From contig JAUIML010000003.1 in the NCBI GenBank assembly GCA_030432715.1, positions 1 to 58,889 on the forward strand: a DNA stretch of 58,889 nt. Direction: 5' to 3'. Source of the DNA: Acidimicrobiia bacterium (GTDB lineage: Bacteria > Actinomycetota > Acidimicrobiia > Acidimicrobiales > Aldehydirespiratoraceae). This document shows positions 16,753-24,450 of the stretch, piece by piece (position 1 is the stretch's first letter; every line of letters begins with the position of its first letter). A program made the translations under genes and the position numbers. The notes below the pieces were generated by a model. The model saw only the letters and a program-made list of their open reading frames with translations, made no database searches and was not told the origin of the DNA.

Positions 16753-17392
16753 ATGAACCGCGCCCCGGATACCCGACGTCTCCGCACCCGGAACCGGCTG
16801 GTGTTCGTGGTCGTCGCCACCCTGGCGGTGGTCGGTTCACTGCTCTGGCACGAGCCGGCGGCCGTCTCGGCCTCGGCGGACGACGAGGCCGCCTTCGTCG
16901 CTGCGCTCAACCAGGTGCGGGCGGAACACGGGCTGGCGCCCTTCGTCGTGAACCGGGAGCTCTCCGACCTGGCCCGCGCCCATGCGCAGGTGATGGCCGA
17001 CGCCGGCGAGATCTTCCATGCCAGCCCGATCAGCGCCGGGTTCACCGGATCGTGGAAGAAGCTCGGCGAGAACGTCGGTGTCGGCGCCAACGTTCAGGTG
17101 TTGGTCGATGCCTTCGTCGCCAGTTCGGGCCACTTCGCGAACATCATCGACCCGTCGTTCGTCGAGATCGGGGTGGGCGTCGTGTGGAAGGACTCCGCCC
17201 TCTACACCACCCACCGCTTCCTCCAACCCCAGGCTGCGGTCCACCACGACCGCACCCCCGACCACCACCACCCCGCCCACCACGACCGCACCGCCGGTCA
17301 CCACCACGACCGTTGCACCGCTCCCCGCTCCGGCGATCACTCCGGAACGGATGATCGCCCTGCTCGAGATGCTCGACCAGGTCGGAACCTGA
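16753..17392 (+). CDS. Secreted CAP (SCP/PR-1-like) domain protein with apparent +1 frameshift in its tail
   Basis: ATG at 16753. An N-terminal helix (LVFVVVATLAVVGSLLW) is the signal peptide, followed by a CAP domain (residues ~45-150: FVAALNQVRAEHGLAPF, LARAHAQVMADAGEIFHAS, LGENVGVG, SGHFANIIDPSFVEIGVGVV). In the annotated frame the protein then turns into His/Arg-rich sequence and runs without a stop into the ABC ATPase. Shifting +1 at about 17230-17245 gives a normal Thr/Pro linker (APPTTTTPPTTTAPP) and the end MIALLEMLDQVGT with TGA at 17390, six bases before the ATPase ATG; the GC-rich third codon position also moves to that frame. So either one inserted base (error or mutation) or a slippage site. 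Confidence 0.82.
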
Positions 17393-17397
17393 ACTCG

Positions 17398-18357
17398 ATG
17401 ACATCCACCGACGCCCCCTCGATCATCACCCGCGCCCTCTCCCGCTCGTTCGACGATCGCGTCGCGGTCGACGGCCTCGATCTGGAAGTCCGACGCGGCG
17501 AGGTCCTCGCCCTGCTGGGCCCGAACGGGGCGGGCAAGACCACGACCGTGAGAATGCTCAACGGTGTGCTCACCCCCGACCGCGGAGAGGTGCGGGTTCT
17601 CGGGCTCGACCCTACGGTCAACGGTGACGAGGTGCGCCGACGCACCGGCGTACTCACCGAGAACGCCGGGCTCGACGACCGGCTGACGGCACGCGAGAAC
17701 CTCGAATACACCGCTCGGATGCGCGGCTACTCGATCGCCGACGCCCACGCTCGCGTCGCCGACCAGCTCGATCGCTTCTCCATGCGCGACATGGCCGACC
17801 TCCGCACGGCGGGGTTCTCGACCGGCCAGCGCAAGCGCCTGGCGCTCGCCCGCGCCCTGCTCCACGACCCCGAGATCCTCTTCCTCGACGAACCCACGTC
17901 GGGTCTCGATCCGGCTGCGACCCGCGAGGTCACCGACCTGATCGGCACCCTCGCCCGCGAGCACGGCCGCACGGTGCTCCTCGCCACCCACTTCCTCGGT
18001 GAGGCCGGCCGGGTCGCCGACCGAATGGCGGTCCTCGACCGCGGACGACTCCGGGCCCTCGGGCGACCGGACGACCTCGCCGCCGAACTCTGGGACGGTG
18101 TGCCCGCCGACCTCGACTTCGGCGGCCCCGTGAGCCAGGCCGTGCTCGATCTCGTCGACAGTGTCGACGGCGTGTTGCGCACCGAGGCCCGGGCAACGGG
18201 AGCCACGATCGCCATCCGCGACCGGGCCACGATGGCCCGGGTCCTCGCCACCCTCGCCGGTCGCCGGATCGACGTCTTCGGGGCGACGATCCGTCAGGCC
18301 TCGATGGAGGACGTCTACTTCGCGCTGGAGTCGAGCTTCGCCACGGAGCCCCGATGA
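17398..18357 (+). CDS. ABC transporter ATP-binding protein (ABC-2 exporter type)
   Basis: 319 residues from the ATG at 17398; the ORF track joins it to the preceding CAP gene in one frame, which I consider an artefact of the frameshift there. Walker A LLGPNGAGKTTT, Q-loop region TENAGLDDRLTARENLEY, signature FSTGQRKRLALARALL (STGQ in place of LSGGQ), Walker B ILFLDEPTSGLDP, H-loop LLATHFLGEA. The C-terminal ~100 residues are the usual extension of NatA/DrrA-like ATPases. It couples by ATGA to its permease. The pair probably exports a small lipophilic compound or ion; the substrate is unknown. Confidence 0.93.
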   Translation: MTSTDAPSIITRALSRSFDDRVAVDGLDLEVRRGEVLALLGPNGAGKTTTVRMLNGVLTPDRGEVRVLGLDPTVNGDEVRRRTGVLTENAGLDDRLTARENLEYTARMRGYSIADAHARVADQLDRFSMRDMADLRTAGFSTGQRKRLALARALLHDPEILFLDEPTSGLDPAATREVTDLIGTLAREHGRTVLLATHFLGEAGRVADRMAVLDRGRLRALGRPDDLAAELWDGVPADLDFGGPVSQAVLDLVDSVDGVLRTEARATGATIAIRDRATMARVLATLAGRRIDVFGATIRQASMEDVYFALESSFATEPR

Positions 18358-19232
18358 CCACGACCTCACCCGCCACCACCCCACCCGCCTCCACCCCACC
18401 CGCCTCGGCCACTCCCCGCCTCGGTCCCGACGTCCACGCGATCCGAGCCATCGTCGCCCGGGATCTCCGCGCCGTACGCCGCAGCAAGGCGGTCGTGATC
18501 CCGATGCTCACCGTGCCGGTGATCCTGATGGTCGTGCTGCCGCTGGTGGTCGGCTACGCGGCGCGGCGAGCGAGCCGAACCGGTGCCCGCATCGAGTTCC
18601 TCGACTCCCTGCCCTCGCAGTTGGCCGATCCCATCTCGAGCCTCCCTCCCGAGGAGCAGCTGCTGACCCTCGTGCTCGGCTTTCTCCTTGCCCCCCTCTT
18701 CCTCATCGTCCCGCTCATGGTGTCGGCGGTGTTGGCCGCCGACGCGTTCGCCGGGGAGAAGGAGCGTCGAACGATGGAGACGCTCCTGCATCTCCCGATC
18801 GCCGACCGCGACCTGTTCATCGCCAAGTTCCTGACCGGCTTCCTGCCTGCGGTGGCCGTCTCCTGGATCGGCTTCGCCTGCTTCACCGTGGTCGCCAACG
18901 CCGTGTCCTACGGCATCGTCGACGGGCTCGTGGTGCCCAACGCGCTCTGGTTGATCGTCATCTTCTGGGTGGCCCCGGCCATCGCCACGCTCGGTCTCGG
19001 GATCATGGTGCGGGTCTCGGCCCGGTGCAGCACCACCCAGGAAGCGAACCAGCTCGGCGGTGCGGTGATCCTTCCGCTGGTCTTCCTCGCGGTCGGCCAG
19101 TCGACGGGCCTCCTGCTCGTCGATGCCCCGCTGGCCCTCGCCATCGGCGGCGTCATCTGGTTGGTCGCCCTCACGCTCGTGGTGCGCGGCGCGGCACGGT
19201 TCACCCGGGACCGGGTGGCCGGAACCGGCTGA
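18354..19232 (+). CDS. ABC-2 type permease (NatB-like)
   Basis: 292 residues, ATG overlapping the ATPase stop (ATGA). A ~35-residue Thr/Pro/Ala-rich cytosolic head comes before the first helix (VVIPMLTVPVILMVVLPLVVGY). Further helices are near residues 100-125, 160-185 (FLPAVAVSWIGFACFTVVA), 195-220 and a C-terminal pair. The soluble stretch ADAFAGEKERRTMETLLHLPI is the ABC-2 coupling-helix motif that contacts the ATPase. Forms one exporter with the preceding gene. The Thr/Pro head (TTTSPATTPPASTPPAS) is unusual for a cytosolic end. Confidence 0.9.
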   Translation: MTTTSPATTPPASTPPASATPRLGPDVHAIRAIVARDLRAVRRSKAVVIPMLTVPVILMVVLPLVVGYAARRASRTGARIEFLDSLPSQLADPISSLPPEEQLLTLVLGFLLAPLFLIVPLMVSAVLAADAFAGEKERRTMETLLHLPIADRDLFIAKFLTGFLPAVAVSWIGFACFTVVANAVSYGIVDGLVVPNALWLIVIFWVAPAIATLGLGIMVRVSARCSTTQEANQLGGAVILPLVFLAVGQSTGLLLVDAPLALAIGGVIWLVALTLVVRGAARFTRDRVAGTG

Positions 19233-19244
19233 GGACTCCCGCGC

Positions 19245-19334
19245 TCAGCGGGCGAGCAGGAAGAACTGCAACGCGCCCGCCGCCAGGATGGCCATCAACA
19301 GGAGGGCGATCACGAGCGTGGTGCCCGACCGCAT
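19245..19334 (-). CDS. 29-residue single-helix membrane peptide
   Basis: Below the ORF-track cutoff. The ATG at 19334 shares one base with the TGA of the SAM hydrolase gene (TGATG), a classic re-initiation junction. The product starts MRSGTTLVIALLLMAILA and ends in QFFLLAR: one hydrophobic helix with a basic residue at each end. No function known. The exact coupling and the clean helix argue that it is real; its shortness argues for caution. Confidence 0.55.
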   Translation of the reverse strand: MRSGTTLVIALLLMAILAAGALQFFLLAR

Positions 19335-20197
19335 CAGGGTCGCCGCCCCAGCTCGACCGGGGTGACGACCCCCTGATTGGTGCCCTCGGCGAGGGTCGAG
19401 ATCCGCACCTCGTCACCCTCGCCCAAGCCGAACTCGGCGGCGGCCGAGGTGCGAGCGGCGGCCACCGAGAGCAACCCACTCGAGTCGACGACGAGGCCGA
19501 CCCGCCCGGTCGGGATGTCGTCGTAGGCATCGGCACGAACGCCGACCCGGTCGTCGCCCCCGATCGTGACGCCGAGCAGCTCGCCGAAGGCGGCGAGTTC
19601 GAGCGGATCGACGTTGAGCTGGCAGTTGCCGAACCGGTCGACCCAGAGCACTTCACACACGAGGGTCTCGCCCTCGACCTGACTGACCGGGAGGATGCCG
19701 GGCATGAGTCCGGCCGGGTCGATCTCGGGGCCGAGGTCGGTCAGGGGCACGCCGTTGCAGAGATGGGCGGCCGCCGGGGCGAACACGTCACGGCCGTCGA
19801 ACGTCGACCCGCCGGCTGCATCGAGGCGATGGTCGGCTGAGGTGAGCTCGACCGCCCGGGTCGCTCCACCGACCAACCCGACGGCCGGGGCGAGCAGCCC
19901 GTTGTCGGGACCGACCAGGTACGAGGCGCCGTCGCCGACCTCGATCGCGATCGGACGACGCGCCGTGCCGACGCCGGGGTCGACCACCGCGACGACGACT
20001 CCCGGGCACAGATAGTTCGCGGCGCGGGCCAGCGCGAGACCACCGGCCCGCGTGTCGTGGGGGGCGATGCCGTGGGTGACGTCGATGACGGCGGCATGGG
20101 GGGCGATCGAACGGATCACCGAGTGCACGACCCCCACGAATTCGTCGCCGTGTCCGAAGTCGGACAGGAACGAGACGGTGTCGAAACGCGGGTTCAC
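19334..20197 (-). CDS. S-adenosyl-L-methionine hydrolase, adenosine-forming (SAM hydroxide adenosyltransferase, DUF62)
   Basis: 287 residues from the GTG at 20197 (VNPRFDTVSFLSDFGHGDEFVGV). The family splits SAM with hydroxide into adenosine and methionine; relatives use fluoride or chloride. Visible signatures are FLSDFGHGDEFVGVV, IDVTHGIAPHDTRAG, VVDPGVGTARRPIAIE, GPDNGLL and FDGRDVFAPAAAHL in the N-terminal domain, and WVDRFGNCQLNV in the C-terminal barrel. 34 bases downstream of proC. No fluorinase-type gene context, so the hydrolase role is favoured. Confidence 0.92.
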   Translation of the reverse strand: MNPRFDTVSFLSDFGHGDEFVGVVHSVIRSIAPHAAVIDVTHGIAPHDTRAGGLALARAANYLCPGVVVAVVDPGVGTARRPIAIEVGDGASYLVGPDNGLLAPAVGLVGGATRAVELTSADHRLDAAGGSTFDGRDVFAPAAAHLCNGVPLTDLGPEIDPAGLMPGILPVSQVEGETLVCEVLWVDRFGNCQLNVDPLELAAFGELLGVTIGGDDRVGVRADAYDDIPTGRVGLVVDSSGLLSVAAARTSAAAEFGLGEGDEVRISTLAEGTNQGVVTPVELGRRP

Positions 20198-20231
20198 GCT
20201 CGCGACGCTACCGGTGCGGTCGGGCCGGTGG

Positions 20232-21023
20232 TCACTCGGCGCCCAGCTCGCGGGAGCGCTCGGCGGCGGCATGGACGACGTCGGCCACCAGACCGAGGAA
20301 GTCGGCATCGTCGAACACGGCGAGACCGGCGGCGGTGGTGCCACCCTTCGAGGTCACGTTGGTGCGCAGCACCGCCGGGTCCTCGCCCGACGTCGACAGC
20401 AGCGTGGCCGCGCCGAGCAGGGTCTGGCGGGCGAGTGCATCGGCCGTCGCCGGGTCGAGGCCTTCGGCGACGCCGGCCGCTATGAGACCCTCGGCCATCC
20501 GGAAGAGATACGCGGGGCCCGACCCGGAGAGTCCGGTGACGGCGTCGAGGTCGGCCTCGTCGACCGTGACCACGAGCCCGACGGCCGACAGGATCCCGGC
20601 CGCCCACTCGAGATCATCGGCGTCGGCGTGGGCGCCGGCCGCGATGCCGGCGGCGCCCTGACCGACCAGAGCCGGGGTGTTCGGCATGCACCGCACCACG
20701 GCGGTGCCCTCACCCATCGCCGCTTCGATGGCGGCGGTGCGGACGCCGGCCGCGATCGACAGCACCCGGCGCACACCGGCGGTCGTGAGGCCCGTGAGGA
20801 CCAGGGGCACCACGTCGGGTTTGACGGCCACGAGGGCATCGGTGCCGGGGACGGGTTCGGTGCCGGCGGAGAGCCCCGGGTACCGCTCGGTCAACTCCTG
20901 CCGGCGAGCGGCGACCGGTTCGACGACGTGCAGGTCATCGGGCTGCGCCCAACCCTGCTCGATCATTCCGCCGAGGAGCGCCTCGGCCATCTTGCCGCCG
21001 CCGATCATCTGGAGCTTGGTCAC
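20232..21023 (-). CDS. proC: Pyrroline-5-carboxylate reductase
   Basis: 263 residues, GTG at 21023. Last step of proline synthesis, NADPH-dependent. Rossmann start LQMIGGGKMAEALLGGMI, substrate/cofactor segment RCMPNTPALVGQGAAGI, and the family signature region LSGSGPAYLFRMAEGLIAAGVAEGL with the DPAVLRTNVTSKGGTTAAGL block. Normal length. It has its own promoter candidate at 21108-21135 and a long inverted repeat in its leader, so it need not be read from mshA-ybjN upstream. Confidence 0.96.
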   Translation of the reverse strand: MTKLQMIGGGKMAEALLGGMIEQGWAQPDDLHVVEPVAARRQELTERYPGLSAGTEPVPGTDALVAVKPDVVPLVLTGLTTAGVRRVLSIAAGVRTAAIEAAMGEGTAVVRCMPNTPALVGQGAAGIAAGAHADADDLEWAAGILSAVGLVVTVDEADLDAVTGLSGSGPAYLFRMAEGLIAAGVAEGLDPATADALARQTLLGAATLLSTSGEDPAVLRTNVTSKGGTTAAGLAVFDDADFLGLVADVVHAAAERSRELGAE

Positions 21024-21043
21024 GGCCGGACACCGTATGCGAA

Positions 21044-21099
21044 ACCCGGTGGAGGCAGGACCCGCGCACTTCCCCGAGCGCTTCGCACCTCCACCGGGT
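21044..21099 (-). repeat. Inverted repeat in proC leader
   Basis: Twelve-base perfect arms (ACCCGGTGGAGG and its complement) enclose 32 bases that can form a smaller GCGC hairpin. With the promoter just upstream, the transcript would begin almost exactly at the outer arm, leaving about 20 bases between the second arm and the proC GTG. It could be an attenuator, an RNA-binding site or a DNA operator; only a short U run (UUU) follows the second arm, so it is a poor terminator. Confidence 0.6.
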
Positions 21100-21107
21100 C
21101 AAGGACG

Positions 21108-21135
21108 AATATACATGGGATGATATGAAAGTCAA
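21108..21135 (-). promoter_or_regulatory. Strong sigma70-like promoter for proC
   Basis: Minus strand: TTGACT (21135-21130), 16-base spacer, TATATT (21113-21108). Five of six matches to each consensus hexamer, in the most AT-rich spot of the neighbourhood. The predicted start near 21100 is about 75 bases before the proC GTG. The -35 hexamer overlaps the stop codon of the YbjN gene. Confidence 0.65.
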
Positions 21136-21596
21136 TCCTTGAAGCGGGAGGCGAAGCCGAGGCGCATCGCCGGCCGGAAGACCAGTTCGACGGCCGCCCA
21201 CATCGACCCGAGGATGCGGTCGAGCTCGGCATCGGTGACGGCCGCCACCGGCAGCGATCCCCGCAGGAAGACCGCGTCCTCGTCGCCCAGCTCGAGGTGG
21301 AGCCCCGTCAGCTTGTGGTTGCGGCGCAGGAGATGCTCGAACAACTCGGCCCGGTTCTCCTCCGGCGCCGGCATCAGGAAGGTCTCGAAGCCGAGAGTGC
21401 GTTGACCCAGCGTCCACCAGGCGGTCCACACGTCCTTCTCCTCGCCGAGGAATCGGATGTACCAGCGGATCACGTCGCCTTCGGCCCGCTCGACGGCATC
21501 GATGGCGGGATTGTCGGCCATCTCGGCCGCGAGCCATTCGTCGATCCGCCGCTCCAGGGCGGCGAGTTCGGCGGGCGTGGCCGGCGGTGACTGCAC
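21132..21596 (-). CDS. YbjN-domain protein next to mshA
   Basis: 154 residues, GTG at 21596, four bases after the mshA stop. The sequence (VIRWYIRFLGEEKDVWTAWWTLGQRTLGFETFLMPAPEENRAELFEHLLRRN in part) has the alternating strand/helix pattern of the YbjN fold, related to type III secretion chaperones. A YbjN-like gene directly after mshA is also found in mycobacteria, which supports the call. Cytosolic, no catalytic motif. Likely a folding or binding helper, perhaps for MshA; this is inference from context. Confidence 0.72.
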   Translation of the reverse strand: MQSPPATPAELAALERRIDEWLAAEMADNPAIDAVERAEGDVIRWYIRFLGEEKDVWTAWWTLGQRTLGFETFLMPAPEENRAELFEHLLRRNHKLTGLHLELGDEDAVFLRGSLPVAAVTDAELDRILGSMWAAVELVFRPAMRLGFASRFKD

Positions 21597-21600
21597 GATG

Positions 21601-22812
21601 TCAGGCGAGACAGTCGACGGGTTCGCGCAGGGCGAGGTCGGCGTAGACCCGGCGGAGGCGGGCCGCCATGGTGGTCCACGTGTAGCTGACGGCGGCCTCG
21701 GCCGCCTGTCGCGAGAGTTCGTCGGCCAGCAACGGCGAGTCGAGAATGCGTCGGGTGGCGGCCGCGAAGTCGCGGGGGTCACGGCCGCTGATCCGGAATC
21801 CGGTACGCCCCTCTTCGACCAGGGTGCGGAGCCCGCCGACGTCGGAGGCGACGACCGGCGTGCCGCAGGCCGCCGCTTCGAGGGCGACGAGGCCGAACGA
21901 CTCGCTCCGGGAGGGCACGAGGCACACGTCGGCGGCGCGGTAGTAGGTGGACAGCACGTGGTGCGGCTGGGGCGGCACCATCGACACGCGGTCGACGAGG
22001 CCGCGATCGGCGATGAGCTTCTCGATCTTGCGGACCTCGTCGTCGCCCTCGATCCCGCTCGACCCGCCGACGATCAGGAGGCGCGCATCGTCGATGTCGA
22101 GCGCGGCGAGCGCCTCGACCGCGACGTCGACCCCCTTCAGCGGCTGGATGCGGCCGACGAAGAGCAGGAGAGGCGACGCATCGAGCCCCAACGCCGCTCG
22201 GGCACCGTCGCGAGCGCCGGGCGAGAAGAAGGCGTGGTCGACCCCGGGCGGCACGACCTCGACCCGGTCGGCATCGGCCCCGTAGTGGGTGACGAGTTCG
22301 TGGAGCTCGGTGACCGAGTTGGCGGTGATCACGTCGGCGCAGCGGATCACCTCGGCCTCGGCATCGATGCGACGCTGCGGCTCGTCGTCGCCCGTCTCGG
22401 CCTTGACCCGGGCCAGCGTGTGGAACGTTGTGACCAGCGGCAGATCGAGCTGGTGCTTCAACCGGTGGCCCGCCACACCCGAGAGCCAGTAGTTGGCGTG
22501 GATGACGTCGACGGGACGCTCGACGAGATCACGCCCGACGGCCTCGGTGAACTCATCGACGATGTCGGGCAATGCCTCCTTGGCGAGCCCGACGGGACCG
22601 GCGTCGACGTGGACGACCCGGAACCCGGGCTCGACCTCGACCACGTCGGGGAGATCGTCGTCCCAACGACGCACGTAGACGGTCGCATCGGTGCCGCCCT
22701 GAGCCAACGACGACACGAGCTCGCGGATGTAGACGTTCATCCCTCCCGCGTCGCCGTGCCCGGGCTGGACCAGGGGCGACGTGTGCAAGGACAGAACGGC
22801 GACGCGGCTCAC
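21601..22812 (-). CDS. mshA: D-inositol-3-phosphate glycosyltransferase (mycothiol synthesis)
   Basis: 403 residues from the GTG at 22812 (VSRVAVLSLHTSPLVQPG), with GGGACAGG just upstream; an ATG at 22845 would add 11 residues. GT4/GT-B fold. The N-terminal HTSPLVQPGHGDAGGMNVYIREL is characteristic of MshA, which transfers GlcNAc from UDP-GlcNAc to inositol-3-phosphate, the first step of mycothiol, the actinobacterial thiol. The UDP site includes LLFVGRIQPLKGVDVAVEAL and VPSRSESFGLVALEAAACGTPVVAS. Followed by the YbjN gene. Its presence supports an actinobacterial host. Confidence 0.88.
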   Translation of the reverse strand: MSRVAVLSLHTSPLVQPGHGDAGGMNVYIRELVSSLAQGGTDATVYVRRWDDDLPDVVEVEPGFRVVHVDAGPVGLAKEALPDIVDEFTEAVGRDLVERPVDVIHANYWLSGVAGHRLKHQLDLPLVTTFHTLARVKAETGDDEPQRRIDAEAEVIRCADVITANSVTELHELVTHYGADADRVEVVPPGVDHAFFSPGARDGARAALGLDASPLLLFVGRIQPLKGVDVAVEALAALDIDDARLLIVGGSSGIEGDDEVRKIEKLIADRGLVDRVSMVPPQPHHVLSTYYRAADVCLVPSRSESFGLVALEAAACGTPVVASDVGGLRTLVEEGRTGFRISGRDPRDFAAATRRILDSPLLADELSRQAAEAAVSYTWTTMAARLRRVYADLALREPVDCLA

Positions 22813-22894
22813 GACCTGTCCCAACGCACGGGGCCGACCAGACATTCCGTGACCCTGCGGGCGGGCGACCGGCCGGCGAGCGCAGGGTCGCCGA

Positions 22895-23422
22895 TCACGA
22901 GGGGGAGGTGGACGCTTCTCCGCCGGCGATCCGACGGGCGAGCTCGTCGTTGAGCGAGTCGATGGTGTCGTGGAGCGAGCGGCGACTCGTCGACAGTCGC
23001 TCCTCGAAATCGCGCAGGGCGATGACGGCCGCGGACAGCTCGTCGTCACCCAGATCGGCCACCTCGGTCATGATGGACGGCCCGACCACGTCGTCGAGCA
23101 CCGCGGTGAGCGGATCCACCACGGCTTCGGGCGGATCGAGCTCCTGGTCGACACGCCCCGATCCCGGCGCCCGGACCCCATCGCTCAACAGCTCGGGCAG
23201 GCGGGCCACCAGGTCGGCCAGGTCGCCGCCGCCGCCCTCGGTGCGGCGCTTGGTCTCGGCCACGATCACGTCGAGGCGTCCCTGCGCCAGCCGGCGCACA
23301 TAGGAGACCCCGTTCTCGAGGTCGGTGCACTCCGAACGCATCCTGCGGAGATCATCGGTTGCGGACTCGGCGAGCCCGGCCAGGTAGCCGGCCTCCAGCA
23401 CTCGTTGGAGATCTGGGATCAT
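22895..23422 (-). CDS. RsiG-like (AmfC family) coiled-coil protein with two c-di-GMP-type motifs
   Basis: 175 residues, ATG at 23422; upstream extension in the ORF track is not needed. Mostly helical. Residues ~35-50 read ENGVSYVRRLAQGRLD, an exact E-x3-S-x2-R-x3-Q-x3-D, the c-di-GMP-binding signature of Streptomyces RsiG, the anti-sigma factor of WhiG. Near the C-terminus EERLSTSRRSLHDTID gives E-x3-S-x2-R-x3-H-x3-D, the same motif with His for Gln. Streptomyces RsiG has two such motifs in an antiparallel hairpin, matching this layout. It probably binds c-di-GMP and a sigma factor; no WhiG-type gene lies in the window. Between moaD and mshA. Confidence 0.8.
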   Translation of the reverse strand: MIPDLQRVLEAGYLAGLAESATDDLRRMRSECTDLENGVSYVRRLAQGRLDVIVAETKRRTEGGGGDLADLVARLPELLSDGVRAPGSGRVDQELDPPEAVVDPLTAVLDDVVGPSIMTEVADLGDDELSAAVIALRDFEERLSTSRRSLHDTIDSLNDELARRIAGGEASTSPS

Positions 23423-23496
23423 CGGGATGGGTCGACCTTGCTTCTCGTCGCGCGTCTCGTCGCGGCTTCTCGGTGGTGTCCGGCGGACGCGGCAGC

Positions 23497-23757
23497 CTAC
23501 CTGCCGCGGACCGCCGCGCCGGATCCGCCCGAGACCGGAGGCAACACGGCGACCTCGTCGCGGTCGCCGACCGGGTGGTCGCGCCCGACGGCCTCGCCGT
23601 TGCACCACACCGCGGCCGTCTCGAGAATGCCCGCGAAATCGGATCCGTAGCGAGCCACCGCGGCGTCGAGCACCTCGCCCACGGTGGCACCGGGAACGGT
23701 GTCGTGCTTCGTGCCGGCGGCCTCGCGGGCCGAGGCGAACAAGCGGAGCTGGGCCAT
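23497..23757 (-). CDS. MoaD/ThiS-family sulfur carrier (molybdopterin synthase small subunit-like)
   Basis: 86 residues, ATG at 23757. Ubiquitin-like fold: LRLFASAREAAGTKHDTVPGATVGEVLDAAVARYG, then VWCNGEAVGRDHPVGDRDEVAVLPPVSGG, which is the usual MoaD ending. In MoaD the Gly-Gly must be the very C-terminus to be adenylated and thiocarboxylated. Here eight more residues (SGAAVRGR) follow, so the tail would need trimming, or the protein acts differently. No other molybdenum-cofactor gene is in the window. Confidence 0.82.
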   Translation of the reverse strand: MAQLRLFASAREAAGTKHDTVPGATVGEVLDAAVARYGSDFAGILETAAVWCNGEAVGRDHPVGDRDEVAVLPPVSGGSGAAVRGR

Positions 23758-23843
23758 GGACGACCACCGTAGCGGGAGGCCCTCGCGCGCCCCATCGCCA
23801 TCCCCGCCACTGTCAGTGTGCGCCGGTACGGTCGGCGCTGATC

Positions 23844-24437
23844 ATGTTGAACGTGCTTGTCGCCCGTCACGGGCAGTCGGAGTGGAACGCCGTGGGGCGC
23901 TGGCAGGGCCAGGCCGACCCGCCGTTGTCCGACCTCGGCCGCGCCCAGGCGGCCGGTGCGGCGATGCAGCTCGGCGCGTTCGATGCCATCGTCGCAAGCG
24001 ACCTCGACCGTGCCCTCACCACCGCGATGATCATCGCCGAGCACCTCGGCATCGGCCCGGTCCTCGTCGAACCCTCCTTCCGCGAACGCCACGCCGGCGA
24101 GTACCAGGGGCTCACCCGCGAGGAGATCGAAGCTCGCTTCCCCGGCAACCTCGATGCCGGGATCTGGCCGCCGGGTTGGGAGCCCGACCGCGAGGTCCAC
24201 ATCCGAGTGACCGAAGGTCTGGAGCGGGTCCGCGACGAGATCGGGTCGGGCGATGTGCTGATCATCTCCCACGGCGGCGTGATCTACAGCCTCGAAGGGC
24301 ACCACGGTGTCCCCCACGAACGCATCGCCAATCTCGGGGCCCGCTGGTTCCACCACGACGAGCGCGGCTGGCGGCTGGGCGAACGGGTGCAGCTCTCCCC
24401 CGACGAGGTCACCATCGAGAACCAGGACATCTTCTGA
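23844..24437 (+). CDS. Histidine phosphatase (phosphoglycerate mutase-like)
   Basis: 197 residues, ATG at 23844. Catalytic RHG motif in LVARHGQSEWNAVGRWQGQADPPLSDLGRAQA, the acid residue in FRERHAGEYQGLTREEI and the second catalytic His in VLIISHGGVIYSLEG. Size and motif fit broad-range phosphatases of the GpmB/CobC type rather than glycolytic mutase. The C-terminal half has an extra segment (ARWFHHDERGWRLGERVQL). Divergent from moaD by 86 bases and 13 bases ahead of the peptidase gene. Confidence 0.9.
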   Translation: MLNVLVARHGQSEWNAVGRWQGQADPPLSDLGRAQAAGAAMQLGAFDAIVASDLDRALTTAMIIAEHLGIGPVLVEPSFRERHAGEYQGLTREEIEARFPGNLDAGIWPPGWEPDREVHIRVTEGLERVRDEIGSGDVLIISHGGVIYSLEGHHGVPHERIANLGARWFHHDERGWRLGERVQLSPDEVTIENQDIF

Positions 24438-24450
24438 TGGGTCCCCGCCG

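Noticed and set aside
15360-17354. 664-residue plus-strand ORF over the acyl-CoA ligase
   Set aside because: Antisense shadow; no domain and biased composition, whereas the minus strand has a complete ligase.
16753-18357. A true CAP-ABC ATPase fusion protein
   Set aside because: An exported domain and a cytosolic ATPase cannot work in one chain without helices between; the +1 frame gives a normal linker and stop.
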